Source: an uncultured Clostridia bacterium (GTDB lineage Bacteria > Bacillota > Clostridia > Christensenellales > Borkfalkiaceae). From it: a DNA stretch of 64,000 nt. The position numbers and the translations under genes were made by a program. Shown here one piece after another: positions 1 to 9,268 of this stretch (position 1 is its first letter; each line of letters opens with the position of its first letter). The notes under the pieces were generated by a model. It did no database searches, was not told where the DNA came from, and worked only from the letters and a program-made list of their open reading frames with translations. Location: positions 28,056 through 92,055 of the forward strand of contig CALVPY010000051.1 of NCBI GenBank assembly GCA_944354535.1, in the 5' to 3' direction.

Positions 1-2
1 AA

Positions 3-1694
3 CAGCCGACCCTGGCGGGCGATTATGAGGTGCGCGCCGTCTCCCGCTCCGGCTTCGGAGGAGAGACGCACGGCAAGATCTTTTCCTATTCCGTCCTTCC
101 GCGCAGAACGGAGGTCTTCGTCGCAGAAGAGATTTACGTCTACGGCGAAACGCTCACTGCCTCGGCAGAACTTGCCTATCAGGACACGATCTTGGAAAGC
201 ACATTTTCAGCCCAGGCAATCTCGGAAGACCGCTGTGAAGTCGAGGTGGAGCGCGTCACGATCGTCAGCGAGAACGGGGATGACGTGACCTCTTGTTACG
301 ATCTCGTCTACAAGAGCGCTCTTCTCGCTCTGAAACGGAGAAACATCACCCTTCGCGTAGAAGATGCATTCAAGATATACGACGGCACGCCGCTCTCTTC
401 CGCTGACTATGCTCTCACGGAAGGCACCCTGGCGGACGGAGATACGCTTTCCATCTCCTTTCCCGTCTCTCTTACGGAGGCTGGGGAGAGGGAGAATACG
501 CCTGTGTTCTGCATCCTCAACGCTGACGGGGAAGACGTGACGCCCTTTTATGACATCCGTGAAGAGATCGGCACGCTCAAGGTGGAGGCAAGACACATCG
601 ACATTCTCGGGACGGACTGCGAGAAGACTTATGACGGGCAGCCGCTTGCACTTTCCGCGCTCCGCGTTGCGGAGGCAACGCCGCTTGTCGGCGGACACCG
701 CCTGGAACAAGTAGAGGAGATCACCGAAGCGGGGATCTATTCTGCGGAAGAGCTCCTCCGCATCGTGGACGAAAACGGGCAAGACGTTACATACTGCTAT
801 ACGTTCGACGCTCTGCCCGACATCAGGATCCATCCTCGCAAGATCGCCGTTGAAACGTCGTCCGAGACTTGGGTCTACGACGGAGAACCTCACTCTGCCG
901 CAAGCGAACAAGACTTGTGGCTCGCAGAAGATTCCAAGCCGCTTTTGGCAGGCCATACGCTCTCGGTCGACCCCGCCTGCCTTTCCGCCGTTACTTTGAC
1001 GGAGATCACGGACAGCGAAACGGAGGTAGGGTACCGCGACAACGCGCTCATCTGCCTTATCACGGACGGTTCGGGGAAGGACGTAACGAAAAATTACGAG
1101 ATCGAGTATCGCTACGGGCAGCTGCGCATCAAAACCAAAGTGATCATCACCGTCTATCCCATCAGCAAATACTACGACGGAAAAGAACTTGCCTTCGAAC
1201 GGGAAGGCTATGTGATCAAGGCGCCGCCCGATGAAGACGTTTCCCTTGAAGGTCTCCCTACGATCACCGAGGCGGGTGAGATCACGCTGGGCGAACTCAA
1301 AGCAGGCGTCACGGTCATCATTTCAGAAAAAGGCACGGGAAAGCCCTATCAGGGCATCAACGTGTTAGAATGGAACGGGTCGGACTACACGGCTGTACTG
1401 ACCGTACACCGAAGAGAGATCACGATCACCAGCAATTCCGTTGCGACGGTATGCGAAGGCCGTCCGCTCTACGGATACGAAGAAGGGAAACAGAGTTATT
1501 ACATCTCCATGGGCTCTTTGGCCGAAGGTCACAGGCTGGAAGTAACCGTGACGGGGATCCTGTATCCCGACGAACAGCAGGCAAGCAATACGATCGAGGA
1601 GTTTCATATTTACGACGAAGAGGGCAGAGAGGTAACTCAAAACTATCTTGCAGCGCTCTCCGAAGGGATCCTGGAGTGGATCGAGGAAAAATGA
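3..1694 (+). CDS. Surface-type protein with MBG/Ig-like repeats (3' part of a larger gene)
   Basis: The reading frame is open to the left edge, so this is the C-terminal ~560 residues of a longer protein. At least six repeats of about 85-95 residues can be read. Each has a YDG-type motif (IYDGTPL, TYDGQPL, VYDGEPH, YYDGKEL), a central TEAG-like turn (absent or altered in the VYDGEPH unit) and a closing DVT-x-x-Y motif (EDVTPFYDI, QDVTYCYTF, KDVTKNYEI). This pattern is known from MBG/Ig-like stalk repeats of Firmicutes cell-surface proteins. The C-terminus (WIEEK) has no LPXTG motif and no membrane segment, so any anchor or signal peptide must lie upstream of the window. The last repeat is degenerate (VCEGRPL). 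A role in adhesion or as an extracellular stalk is inferred only from the family. An intrinsic terminator follows the stop codon. Confidence 0.7.
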   Translation, partial: QPTLAGDYEVRAVSRSGFGGETHGKIFSYSVLPRRTEVFVAEEIYVYGETLTASAELAYQDTILESTFSAQAISEDRCEVEVERVTIVSENGDDVTSCYDLVYKSALLALKRRNITLRVEDAFKIYDGTPLSSADYALTEGTLADGDTLSISFPVSLTEAGERENTPVFCILNADGEDVTPFYDIREEIGTLKVEARHIDILGTDCEKTYDGQPLALSALRVAEATPLVGGHRLEQVEEITEAGIYSAEELLRIVDENGQDVTYCYTFDALPDIRIHPRKIAVETSSETWVYDGEPHSAASEQDLWLAEDSKPLLAGHTLSVDPACLSAVTLTEITDSETEVGYRDNALICLITDGSGKDVTKNYEIEYRYGQLRIKTKVIITVYPISKYYDGKELAFEREGYVIKAPPDEDVSLEGLPTITEAGEITLGELKAGVTVIISEKGTGKPYQGINVLEWNGSDYTAVLTVHRREITITSNSVATVCEGRPLYGYEEGKQSYYISMGSLAEGHRLEVTVTGILYPDEQQASNTIEEFHIYDEEGREVTQNYLAALSEGILEWIEEK

Positions 1695-1710
1695 TCGCAT
1701 GACAGGAAAA

Positions 1711-1752
1711 GCCCGCGGGGCGGCAAAAAGTGCCGCCCCGCGGGCTTTCAAT
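1711..1752. terminator. Bidirectional intrinsic terminator
   Basis: A perfect 15-bp GC-rich stem (1711-1725 with 1731-1745) encloses an AAAAG loop. TTT follows on the right and AAAA precedes on the left, so it can end both the repeat-protein gene and the converging XRE gene. Confidence 0.85.
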
Positions 1753-1763
1753 TGGATAGGCCC

Positions 1764-2696
1764 TTACTTCCGCTCCAAAAAGATGCTCACGATCGCGCAT
1801 ACGAGCGCCGCAGCGGGGAAGACGATCCACCCCGGATGCCACAAGTCTCCTAAAATGCCCATCAAAAGATAGGCGAGCGTCGCGCAGATCATGATGGCAG
1901 AGGAGATCTTTCCAGCAAGCCGTTCGCCCTTTGTTTCCGCCGCATCCTCCGCTTCCGCGTCTTTCAGATAGGGATTCGCCTGTAAATGGCGCTCCCAGCC
2001 GATGCCACCGTAGATGAGCGGCACGCACCCGAGCGCCGCTGCAATACAGCCGAGGGCAAGGAAGACGACAAACAGTACTTCCGCATAGCTGCGCACGATC
2101 CAGCCCTCCGTAAAGAGCGCCGCGCCCAGCAAAAATACCGCGATCCCCGCTATGACGGTGCAGCGAAAACGCGCAAATGCACGGCTGTCGCGTTCATTTT
2201 TCAACCGCGGCACAAACTGCGTCGTCACGCCGCCGTAAATGAGAAGGGGAACGCCTGCCAAAAGGCCTGTAAAGAGAGCGCCCAAAGCAACGGCGGAGAC
2301 ATAAGGGGAATCCCATAAACAATATAAAAGCGTCAGCGCCGCAGCACCGAGCAGGATGACGCCGATGCCGCCCGCGATGAGCGCCGCCATCGCAGGAGAG
2401 GGAACAGAAGAGGCGTGATCCGCGGCTTTAACTTGCTCCTCTAAACTGCAAATTTCCAAAGAGGCGCCTGCATTCTCCTCCCGATTTTCCTTCCTTTCCG
2501 TACCGCGCAGAAGCTCATCCACCGTCACATGAAAGACATCTGCAAGCGGAACGAGCTGTGCCGTCTCGGGGAAGGTCTCGCCCGTCTCCCACTTGGAGAT
2601 CGTGCGGTTGGTCACACCCAACTTCTCCGCAAGTTCCTGCTGCGTCAGCCCCGCGCCGCGGCGCAGACTGTACAGATAATTTCCAAATTCATTCAT
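1764..2696 (-). CDS. XRE-family regulator with six-helix membrane domain
   Basis: Residues 1-66 are a Cro/CI-type helix-turn-helix (LTQQELAEKLGVTNRTISKW). A charged linker follows, then about six hydrophobic segments grouped as helix pairs that resemble one another, two of them ending in LLIYGG or PLIYGG. The start at 2696 is chosen because an AAGAGGT ribosome-binding site lies just upstream and the HTH begins at residue 8; the frame extends further upstream without family-like sequence. Membrane-tethered XRE regulators are common in Clostridia and are thought to sense envelope or metabolic cues, but the ligand cannot be read here. It stands alone, and its 3' end shares the bidirectional terminator with the repeat-protein gene. 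Confidence 0.85.
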   Translation of the reverse strand: MNEFGNYLYSLRRGAGLTQQELAEKLGVTNRTISKWETGETFPETAQLVPLADVFHVTVDELLRGTERKENREENAGASLEICSLEEQVKAADHASSVPSPAMAALIAGGIGVILLGAAALTLLYCLWDSPYVSAVALGALFTGLLAGVPLLIYGGVTTQFVPRLKNERDSRAFARFRCTVIAGIAVFLLGAALFTEGWIVRSYAEVLFVVFLALGCIAAALGCVPLIYGGIGWERHLQANPYLKDAEAEDAAETKGERLAGKISSAIMICATLAYLLMGILGDLWHPGWIVFPAAALVCAIVSIFLERK

Positions 2697-2812
2697 AGAG
2701 CGACCTCTTGTTTTTTCTTCATTGTACAGGAGAAAAGCGTCAAAGTCAAGGCTCGCGGCTTCCTGTTTGCTCCCGCAGGGCGGGAATTTGCTCCCGTCTT
2801 GCGGGAGAGCAC

Positions 2813-2842
2813 AAAAAAGGGCCATCCAAAACGGACAGCCCT
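2813..2842 (-). terminator. Intrinsic terminator of the first degV gene
   Basis: On the minus strand a 10-bp stem (two G-U pairs) with a GTTTT loop (2818-2842) is followed by six T, directly after the degV stop codon. Confidence 0.75.
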
Positions 2843-2857
2843 ACCAAAAGATACAAT

Positions 2858-3799
2858 TTAATGGCTGGAAGAGGGAACGGGCGCGCCCGCAGGAGCTCCT
2901 TCGAACGCATCGGTGTCACGGCGCCTGTCTTTGCCCGTAAAGAAGAGGGCGACGGTGCCGGGGCCGACGTGCGAACCCGTGCAGAGGTCGTAGTATTCGA
3001 TGACGATATTGGAAGCACCCATGCCGCGCAGCATTTCGGCAAGAGCATTGGCATCTTCTTCGCAGTCTGCATGCGTGATGAAGACGGGCGCGGAGACATC
3101 GTCAACGCGGTCGCGATACTTGCGGGCGAGCGCCATGAGCGCCTTCTTCCTGCCGTGTTCGCGGCCTTCAAAGACGATCTTGGCATTGGTGCTGCCGTCC
3201 GCACGGAGAACGGGCTTGATATTAAGCAGCGTCCCCGCGATCGCGAGCGTCGTCGAGATACGCCCCGTGCGTTTGAGGTATTTGAGATCGCCCACCGTGA
3301 GATAGCTGTTTACCTTATAGGCATTGACGCGCGCCCACTCGGCACAAGCCTCGAGGCTCTCTCCCATATCGCGGAGCGCAGCGACGCGAAGCGCGATCGT
3401 GCCTTCGCCCATGGAGGCGTTCTTACTGTCGATGACCTCGACCTTACGCTCGGGGTAGCGTTTTTTCAGCTCCTCGGCGGCTCTTACTGCCTGCTGATAG
3501 GTGCCGCTCACGCCCGAGGAAATGAGGAGAAGAAAGACGTCTTTCCCCGCTTCCAGCACGGGGATGAGCGCCTCTATGATATGTTCCTCGGAAAGAAGGG
3601 ACGTCTTGACATCGGCGCCCGCGCGCATATCGTCATAGAGCCGCTTTGCCGTCTCCTCAAAGGGAACGTTCTCATCGAAGCAAAGACGTTCCTCGCCGTC
3701 GACAAGATAGTGATAGGGGATGACGGAAATATGATTTTCCTTTCTGAGTGCAGCGGGAATATTTGCCGCCGAATCTACAATAATTTCAAAAGAAGCCAT
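2858..3799 (-). CDS. DegV family fatty-acid-binding protein
   Basis: The full-length DegV fold (313 residues) is present, starting MASFEIIVDSAAN with the usual early D-S motif. The central SSGVSGTYQQA segment matches the fatty-acid-contacting serine loop, and GDLKYLKRTGRIS and GSHVGPGTVALFF are family hallmarks. DegV/FakB proteins bind fatty acids and present them to FakA kinase for acyl-phosphate formation; no fakA is visible here. The start has a GGGAGGT ribosome-binding site. The C-terminal tail (ending APVPSSSH) is longer and more Pro/Ala-rich than usual. A second, divergent DegV lies at 8342-9238, so the two may differ in ligand. Confidence 0.93.
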   Translation of the reverse strand: MASFEIIVDSAANIPAALRKENHISVIPYHYLVDGEERLCFDENVPFEETAKRLYDDMRAGADVKTSLLSEEHIIEALIPVLEAGKDVFLLLISSGVSGTYQQAVRAAEELKKRYPERKVEVIDSKNASMGEGTIALRVAALRDMGESLEACAEWARVNAYKVNSYLTVGDLKYLKRTGRISTTLAIAGTLLNIKPVLRADGSTNAKIVFEGREHGRKKALMALARKYRDRVDDVSAPVFITHADCEEDANALAEMLRGMGASNIVIEYYDLCTGSHVGPGTVALFFTGKDRRRDTDAFEGAPAGAPVPSSSH

Positions 3800-3864
3800 G
3801 ATATACCTCCCGATCCTTGCATTACAGGCTGTAGGCGTTCGCCCGTCTGCCCGTTTCCATTTAC

Positions 3865-3893
3865 AGTTTATCCTTCTTGATGGAAAAATTCAA
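3865..3893 (-). promoter_or_regulatory. Predicted sigma-A promoter of degV
   Basis: On the minus strand TTGAAT (3888-3893) and TAAACT (3865-3870) are separated by 17 bp, 65 bp upstream of the degV start. Confidence 0.5.
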
Positions 3894-3944
3894 CCTATTT
3901 CTTCAAAATGTAGCTCTATGGATAAATTTGTTCGTTCTATTGCA

Positions 3945-3979
3945 TAAAAAATGGACTCTACTCTCGGTAGAGTCCATTT
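3945..3979. terminator. Bidirectional intrinsic terminator after the nitroreductase gene
   Basis: The stem ATGGACTCTA / TAGAGTCCAT with a 7-nt loop is flanked by A-runs on the left and T-runs on the right, so it can work in both directions. It ends the minus-strand nitroreductase gene. The rest of the 3800-3988 gap holds only the degV promoter. Confidence 0.85.
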
Positions 3980-3988
3980 TTTTGATGT

Positions 3989-4534
3989 TTAACGATTAAG
4001 TGAGAAGGTGTCTCCGAGGGACTTACGCTTCTTTTCGCGGATCTCATACCCTTCCGCCGCATAGCCGACGGCGACGATATGGGGGATACGCACCTTTTCG
4101 GGCAGCCCCAGGATCTCCCGCAGTTTCTTTTCGCTGCGCCAACCGAGGATACAGGTCGAAAGCCCCGCCGCGTCGGCGGCGAGCACGAGATGCGCCGTCA
4201 TGATGCCGATGTCGTTGTGCAGGAAGTCGGTATTCTTGAAGCGGCTCCCGACCGTCGCCGAAAGGTTGCCCGTTCCCTCGAGCACAACGACGAACGCGGG
4301 GGCATCGGATGCGAATTTGTTCATGCCGAGGTCCTGCACGCCCGCCGCAAGCTCTTTCGCCTTCTCTCCCGTAACGGCAAGGAGCTTCCACGGCTGACTG
4401 TTGCAGGCAGAGGGCGCAAGCAGCGCAAGGCGGCAGATCTCCGTCAAAAGCTCATCCGAAACGGGCTTTTTCGCATCGAATGCGCGGCAGCTCTGGCGAT
4501 GCAGATACAATTGTTCGATATCTTTGAGTTCCAT
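3989..4534 (-). CDS. Nitroreductase family FMN-dependent oxidoreductase
   Basis: A 181-residue protein of the usual length for the short nitroreductase family. The N-terminal HRQSCRAFDAKKPVSDE motif supplies the FMN phosphate-binding RxS/R-x-F segment. APSACNSQPWKLLAV is the conserved FMN-contact stretch, and DIGIMTAHLVLAADAAGLSTCILGW is the usual dimer and FMN region. Such enzymes are homodimeric flavoproteins that use NAD(P)H to reduce nitro compounds, quinones or flavins; the physiological substrate is unknown. The gene lies 56 bp downstream of transketolase, separated by a GC-rich hairpin, so it may be cotranscribed with partial attenuation. Confidence 0.9.
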   Translation of the reverse strand: MELKDIEQLYLHRQSCRAFDAKKPVSDELLTEICRLALLAPSACNSQPWKLLAVTGEKAKELAAGVQDLGMNKFASDAPAFVVVLEGTGNLSATVGSRFKNTDFLHNDIGIMTAHLVLAADAAGLSTCILGWRSEKKLREILGLPEKVRIPHIVAVGYAAEGYEIREKKRKSLGDTFSLNR

Positions 4535-4556
4535 GATGTCCTCCGGGATAAACTAA

Positions 4557-4578
4557 GGCGCGGCATAAAAGCCGCGCC
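4557..4578. other. GC-rich hairpin between transketolase and nitroreductase
   Basis: A perfect 8-bp inverted repeat, GGCGCGGC / GCCGCGCC, with an ATAAAA loop. On the minus strand only a weak T-run (TTAGTTT) follows, so it could be a leaky terminator or an RNA-stability element between cotranscribed genes. Confidence 0.5.
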
Positions 4579-4590
4579 CTACGCTTTCTG

Positions 4591-6582
4591 TTACTTTGCA
4601 AGGCTTTTCTTTGCCTTTTCGACAACGTTTTCGACCGTGAAGCCAAACTGCTTGAAGAGCAGGGGGGCAGGGCCGCTCGCGCCGAAAGTGCTCATGGCAA
4701 CGATCTCGCCCTTGTCGCCCGCATACTTATACCAGCTGTAAGGGGAACCCGCTTCCACGCACACGCGCGCCTTGACTGCGGAGGGGATGACGCTCTCCTT
4801 ATACTCGTCGGACTGCTTCTCGAATTCCTCAAAGCAGGGCATGGAGACGACACGCGCCTTGACACCCTCTTCCGCAAGCTGTGCCTTTGCCTTGACGCAA
4901 AGCTCGACTTCCGAACCCGTGGCGAGCAGCAGCACATCGGGCGTGCCGTCGCAGTCGTCGAGGACGTATGCGCCCTTCAATGCCGCAAGTCCGCTGTTTT
5001 CATACTGAGGCAGGTTCTGACGGGTGAGCACGAGCGCGGTGGGCGCAGTACCCGTGAGCGCGGAGATCCATGCCGCCGCCGTCTCCTTGCCGTCTGCGGG
5101 ACGATACACCTTCATGTTGGGGATGGAGCGGAGCGCGATGAGCTGCTCGACGGGCTCATGAGTGGGTCCGTCTTCGCCGACGCCGATGGAGTCGTGCGTC
5201 AGGATGTAGACGACGGGGATGTTCATGAGCGCCGAAAGACGGATGGCGTGCTTGCAGTAATCGGAGAAGATGAAGAAGGTCGCACAATAAGCGCGGAGGC
5301 CGCCGTGCAGCTGCATGCCGTTGGTGATGGCAGCCATTGCGTGCTCGCGGATGCCGAAGTGCATGTTCCTGCCCTCATAGTGGCCGGGCGCAAAATCGCC
5401 GTAGGTGATGATATCCGTATTCTTCATATCGGAGAGGTTGGAGGGAGCGAGGTCCGCAGAACCGCCGATGAGTTCGGGCACGAGGGCAGCGATCTTGTTG
5501 AGGACGACGGAGGAAGTCTGACGGGTCGCCATGGGCTTCTCCCACTTGAAGAGGTCTTCGACTTTGGTGAGATCGACCATCTCGCCGCTCATTGCCGCCT
5601 TGTATGCCTTGGCAAGTTCGGGGTATGCCTTCTCATATTCGGCAAACATCGCCTTCCAAGCCGCTTCCTTCTCCGCGCCGCGCGCGCCCGCTTCTGCCGT
5701 GTGGGCAAAGACTTCGGCGGGGACGTCGAACGCCTCCGTGCAGGGCCAGCCGAGCTTTTCCTTGGTCTTTTGCAAATTCTCGACGCCGAGAGGGGAACCG
5801 TGGCACTTGTGGCTGCCCTCAAGAGGGGTGCCGTAGCCGATCTTGGTCTTGCAGATGATGATGGAAGGCTTGCTCTTTTCTGCCTTCGCCTCTTCGATCG
5901 CTTTCGCAATGAGAGCGACGTCGTCGGGATGGGAGACGAGATCGACGTGCAGCACCTGCCAGTTCTGCGCCGCAAAGCGCATGCCGACGTCTTCCTTGAA
6001 GGTAATGTCGGTATCGCCCTCGATGGTGATGTCGTTGTCGTCATAGAAGAGGATGAGTTTGCCGAGCTCGTGCGTGCCTGCAAACGAGCAAGCTTCATAG
6101 GAGATGCCCTCTTCGAGGCAGCCGTCGCCGCACAGCGCATAGGTGTAGTGATCGACGACGGGGAAGCCTTCGCGGTTGAAGACGGCGGCAAGATGCGCCT
6201 CCGCGACCGCCATACCGACGGCATTTGCGATGCCCTGGCCGAGAGGACCCGTCGTCGTCTCGATGCCGACGGTGTGACCGTACTCGGGGTGACCGGGCGT
6301 CTTGGAGCCGAGCTGGCGGAAATTCATGATGTCTTCCTTGGTGAGCCCGTAGCCGTAGAGATAGAGCAGGGAATAATCGAGCATGGAGCCGTGGCCCGCA
6401 GAGAGCACGAAGCGGTCACGATCGTCCCACTTGGGATCCTTGTTGTTGAACTTCAGAAAATTCTGGAAGAGGGTATAGGCGATGGGCGCAGAGCCGAGCG
6501 GAAGCCCGGGATGACCCGAATTTGCCTTTTGAATGGCCTCCGCCGAAAGAATGCGGATGGCGTTGATGGTAAGCTGATCCAT
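4591..6582 (-). CDS. tkt: Transketolase
   Basis: Transfers two-carbon ketol units between sugar phosphates in the non-oxidative pentose phosphate pathway, using thiamine diphosphate and a divalent metal. The 663-residue length is typical. Visible hallmarks are [15 protein letters not shown] near the N-terminus, [14 protein letters not shown], the ThDP/Mg motif [13 protein letters not shown], and the pyrimidine-domain segment [14 protein letters not shown] with its catalytic His. [10 protein letters not shown] marks the C-terminal domain. It starts 12 bp after the upstream phosphohexomutase stop and is preceded by AAGGAGTAAC, so the two form an operon of sugar-phosphate metabolism. Confidence 0.97.
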   Translation of the reverse strand: MDQLTINAIRILSAEAIQKANSGHPGLPLGSAPIAYTLFQNFLKFNNKDPKWDDRDRFVLSAGHGSMLDYSLLYLYGYGLTKEDIMNFRQLGSKTPGHPEYGHTVGIETTTGPLGQGIANAVGMAVAEAHLAAVFNREGFPVVDHYTYALCGDGCLEEGISYEACSFAGTHELGKLILFYDDNDITIEGDTDITFKEDVGMRFAAQNWQVLHVDLVSHPDDVALIAKAIEEAKAEKSKPSIIICKTKIGYGTPLEGSHKCHGSPLGVENLQKTKEKLGWPCTEAFDVPAEVFAHTAEAGARGAEKEAAWKAMFAEYEKAYPELAKAYKAAMSGEMVDLTKVEDLFKWEKPMATRQTSSVVLNKIAALVPELIGGSADLAPSNLSDMKNTDIITYGDFAPGHYEGRNMHFGIREHAMAAITNGMQLHGGLRAYCATFFIFSDYCKHAIRLSALMNIPVVYILTHDSIGVGEDGPTHEPVEQLIALRSIPNMKVYRPADGKETAAAWISALTGTAPTALVLTRQNLPQYENSGLAALKGAYVLDDCDGTPDVLLLATGSEVELCVKAKAQLAEEGVKARVVSMPCFEEFEKQSDEYKESVIPSAVKARVCVEAGSPYSWYKYAGDKGEIVAMSTFGASGPAPLLFKQFGFTVENVVEKAKKSLAK

Positions 6583-6594
6583 GATTGTTACTCC

Positions 6595-8106
6595 TTATTT
6601 GATATAGTTTTTGAGATTTTCCGTGAGAAGAAAGCTTTCGTAGCCCGAAAGGAAGGCATCCAGTTCCTTTGCAATGATCTGATTGCCGCCCGTGCGGTTG
6701 CTCTCCACATTGATGGGGAGGATGGGTTCGTGCAGGCTCATGCGGACGAGCGCCCAGCCGTCGCCGTGGTCTTGGTCGAAGTTGATGCGCACGCCTTCGA
6801 AGTTATTGGGCGCGGGAGAAAGATAGGGCGTTTTCCCGACGTACTCCTGAAGATCCTTCAAGAGCCCTGCGCCGAGCGTCTTGAAGTCGCACCCGGGCAC
6901 GAATTTCAGTCTGATCTCGGCCGCCTCCCGAGGCTCGGGAAGGTCAGCAATGAGCGCCGTCAGGTCCTTCCCTTCCTTCGCGCACTTTGCAAGGGCGATG
7001 AGAAGACGGGTCACGAGATAGGCGCCGTCGTCAAGGAAGTAGTTTTCCTTCAAGGCAGCGTGGCCGCTCGTCTCGATGGCGAGAGGGGAGTACTTGCCCT
7101 CCGCGTTGAGGCGCTTGCTCTCGTTGATGACGTTCTTATACCCGCGCTTGAAGCGGTGGTGCACGCCGCCGTGCGCCGCGATGAAGGACGCGAGCCCGTC
7201 GCTCGTCACGGAATCGGTGACGATATAGGAGCCCGGGTGCTCTTCCAGCAGAATGGCGGAAATGAGCGCGATGAGGCGGTTGCGGTTGATCTCCTCGCCG
7301 TCCGAAGAGACTGCCCCCGCACGGTCGACGTCGGTATCGAAGATGATGCCGAAATCGGCATGGTTTTCTTTGACCGCCGCGCAGACGGACTGCATCGCCG
7401 TCTCGTTCTCGGGATTGGGGATGTGGTTGGGAAAGCTCCCGTCGGGTTCCAGAAACTGCGAACCCGTCGTGTCCGCCCCCAGAGGCTTCAAGACGAGGTC
7501 GGCATAAAATCCGCCCGCGCCGTTGCCCGCGTCCACGAGGATGCGCTTGCCCGCAAGAGGCTTCTCCATGCCCGTTGAAAGGCGCACCTTTTCCACAAGG
7601 TCGTTTGCATACTTGGGAAGATAGCTTCTTTCCTCCCGCTTGCCGCCGCCCGCAGGGAATTCTCCCTTTGCCGCGATCTCCAGCACTTCGGAAAGGTCGC
7701 TGCTTTCGAGGCCGCCCTCTTTGACGAAGAATTTGAGCCCGTTCTTCTGATAGGGCAGGTGGCTCGCCGTGATCATCACCGAAGCATCCGCACCGAATCC
7801 GTCTTTGAGCAGCATAAACATGGAAGGCGTCGAAGAAAGCCCCGTGAGGACGACGTCCCCACCGCAGGCATTCACTGCGTCCGCAACGAGCGCCGAGATG
7901 TGGCCCGCCGAAAGGCGGGAATCATGCCCGACGGCAATGACGGGCTGTGCCTTTCCCGACCTCTTCGCCGCCCAGACGTAAAAAGCCTTCGCGATGAGCG
8001 TGACGGCTTCATCCGTCAGCGTGACGGGATCGTCCTTGACGCCCGCGATCGCGGTCCCGCGCACGTCGGTCCCGTTCTTGAGTTGAAACAGTTGTTCTCT
8101 TGTCAT
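6595..8106 (-). CDS. Phosphoglucomutase/phosphomannomutase family enzyme
   Basis: An alpha-D-phosphohexomutase of 503 residues. The active-site phosphoserine loop ITASHLPYQKNGLKFF, the metal loop DTDVDRAG, the sugar-specificity loop IETSGHAALKEN and a C-terminal phosphate loop (MSLHEPILPINVESN) appear in the family's four-domain order. It interconverts hexose 1- and 6-phosphates; glucose or mannose preference cannot be decided by eye. The start at 8106 follows a GAAGGGGGA ribosome-binding site and gives the canonical N-terminus with NGTDVRGTA. It is the first gene of an operon with tkt and has its own consensus promoter, divergent from degV2. Confidence 0.92.
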   Translation of the reverse strand: MTREQLFQLKNGTDVRGTAIAGVKDDPVTLTDEAVTLIAKAFYVWAAKRSGKAQPVIAVGHDSRLSAGHISALVADAVNACGGDVVLTGLSSTPSMFMLLKDGFGADASVMITASHLPYQKNGLKFFVKEGGLESSDLSEVLEIAAKGEFPAGGGKREERSYLPKYANDLVEKVRLSTGMEKPLAGKRILVDAGNGAGGFYADLVLKPLGADTTGSQFLEPDGSFPNHIPNPENETAMQSVCAAVKENHADFGIIFDTDVDRAGAVSSDGEEINRNRLIALISAILLEEHPGSYIVTDSVTSDGLASFIAAHGGVHHRFKRGYKNVINESKRLNAEGKYSPLAIETSGHAALKENYFLDDGAYLVTRLLIALAKCAKEGKDLTALIADLPEPREAAEIRLKFVPGCDFKTLGAGLLKDLQEYVGKTPYLSPAPNNFEGVRINFDQDHGDGWALVRMSLHEPILPINVESNRTGGNQIIAKELDAFLSGYESFLLTENLKNYIK

Positions 8107-8157
8107 AGTCCCCCTTCTTTCGCGCGCAGATTTCGGAATACGCGCCTTATCAGAAGT

Positions 8158-8186
8158 ATTATACCTTGTGACGGCGTGTTTTTCAA
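8158..8186 (-). promoter_or_regulatory. Predicted sigma-A promoter of the phosphohexomutase-tkt operon
   Basis: On the minus strand TTGAAA (8181-8186), a 17-bp spacer and a perfect TATAAT (8158-8163). Confidence 0.75.
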
Positions 8187-8237
8187 GACCTTTTTGCAAA
8201 AAAGTCGGGCGCATTCCCACAATTTTTCCAAATATTC

Positions 8238-8266
8238 TTGCCTCTTGCCACGAAATATGGTATAAT
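8238..8266 (+). promoter_or_regulatory. Predicted sigma-A promoter of degV2
   Basis: TTGCCT (8238-8243), 17 bp, then TATAAT (8261-8266), 75 bp before the degV2 start codon and divergent from the phosphohexomutase promoter. Confidence 0.7.
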
Positions 8267-8341
8267 CGACCTATCGATACGGGCAGCGCTTGCGAAAATT
8301 CGCGCAACGCAGGGTTTCCCGTCAGGAGAGCGGAGAGTAAC

Positions 8342-9238
8342 ATGGCATACAAATTCACACTGTCGACCGATTCGACCTGTGACCTTTATCACGACTTTAT
8401 CGTCGAGAACGACATCAAGTTCGTCTCTTTGACCTTCACGGTGGAAAAGGACGGCAAGATGGAAGATCATCTCGACAACTTCACCAATTATCAAGAGTAC
8501 GTCGATTTTTATAACGAGCTTCGAGAAGGCGCGTTTTCGCGCACTTCCATGCTCAACTACGAATCGCACTACGAGCACTTTTTGAAGCTCGCCAAAGAAG
8601 GCGCGGAAGACGTCGTGCACTTCACGATCTCGAGCGGGCTTTCCCCGACCAAGACGGTCGCCGCCAAAGCCGCCGCCGAAGTCAAGAAGGAGTATCCCAA
8701 GTTCGAAGTGTATGTCGTCGATCCTCTGACGGCGACGGTGGGGCAGGGCGCGCTCGTGCGTATCGCCCTTCAGGACCGCAACGCGGACAAGACGGCGAAA
8801 GAAGCGTACGATCACGTCAATTCGCTGAGGGAGCATATCCAGCACTTCATCGTGGCGGACGATCTCAACTACTTGAAGCGCGGCGGAAGGCTGTCTGCCG
8901 TTGCGGCGGCGGTGGGGGGCGTGCTCTCCATCAAGCCCATCATCTCGTTCGATAAGGAAGGCAAGCTCTTCGTGCTCGACAAAGTGCGCGGCACCAAGAA
9001 AGCCATCTCCTATATCAAGGCGAAGATCGACAAAGAGAGACCCGACCCCGAATATCAATACGTCTTCATCGTGCATACCGACAATTCTCCCTGCGCGGAA
9101 GAACTTGCCCAGTATGTCCGCGATAAGCTCGGCATCGAGCCGTACGTCTCCATCATGGGGCCCGTCATCGGTTCGCACGTCGGCCCCAACGCATTCGCGC
9201 TCGGCTATATCTCCAAGAGCGAACGCAACGAATTCTAA
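8342..9238 (+). CDS. DegV family protein (second copy)
   Basis: A 298-residue DegV/FakB-type fatty-acid-binding protein. It begins MAYKFTLSTDSTCDLY, with the STDSTCD motif typical of the family. FTISSGLSPTKTVAA holds the lipid-contact serines, and DDLNYLKRGGRLS and IGSHVGPNAFALGY are conserved C-terminal family segments. The start at 8342 is chosen because GGAGAG lies upstream and the fold begins there; the longer frame includes promoter sequence. It differs clearly from the DegV at 2858-3799, which suggests a different acyl-chain preference rather than a recent duplication. It has its own promoter and a terminator-like hairpin after it. Confidence 0.93.
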   Translation: MAYKFTLSTDSTCDLYHDFIVENDIKFVSLTFTVEKDGKMEDHLDNFTNYQEYVDFYNELREGAFSRTSMLNYESHYEHFLKLAKEGAEDVVHFTISSGLSPTKTVAAKAAAEVKKEYPKFEVYVVDPLTATVGQGALVRIALQDRNADKTAKEAYDHVNSLREHIQHFIVADDLNYLKRGGRLSAVAAAVGGVLSIKPIISFDKEGKLFVLDKVRGTKKAISYIKAKIDKERPDPEYQYVFIVHTDNSPCAEELAQYVRDKLGIEPYVSIMGPVIGSHVGPNAFALGYISKSERNEF

Positions 9239-9268
9239 CACAATATAGATCACGGCCGCCGGAGAGGG

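Noticed and set aside
207-956. Long open frames antisense to the repeat protein and to many other genes
   Set aside because: They are codon-usage shadows in a GC-rich coding region; they have no ribosome-binding sites or recognisable domains, and the opposite strand carries clear genes.
5158-7578. 806-codon open frame antisense to transketolase and phosphohexomutase
   Set aside because: Both genes on the minus strand are unmistakable. The antisense product is low-complexity in pattern, matches no family and lacks a start signal.
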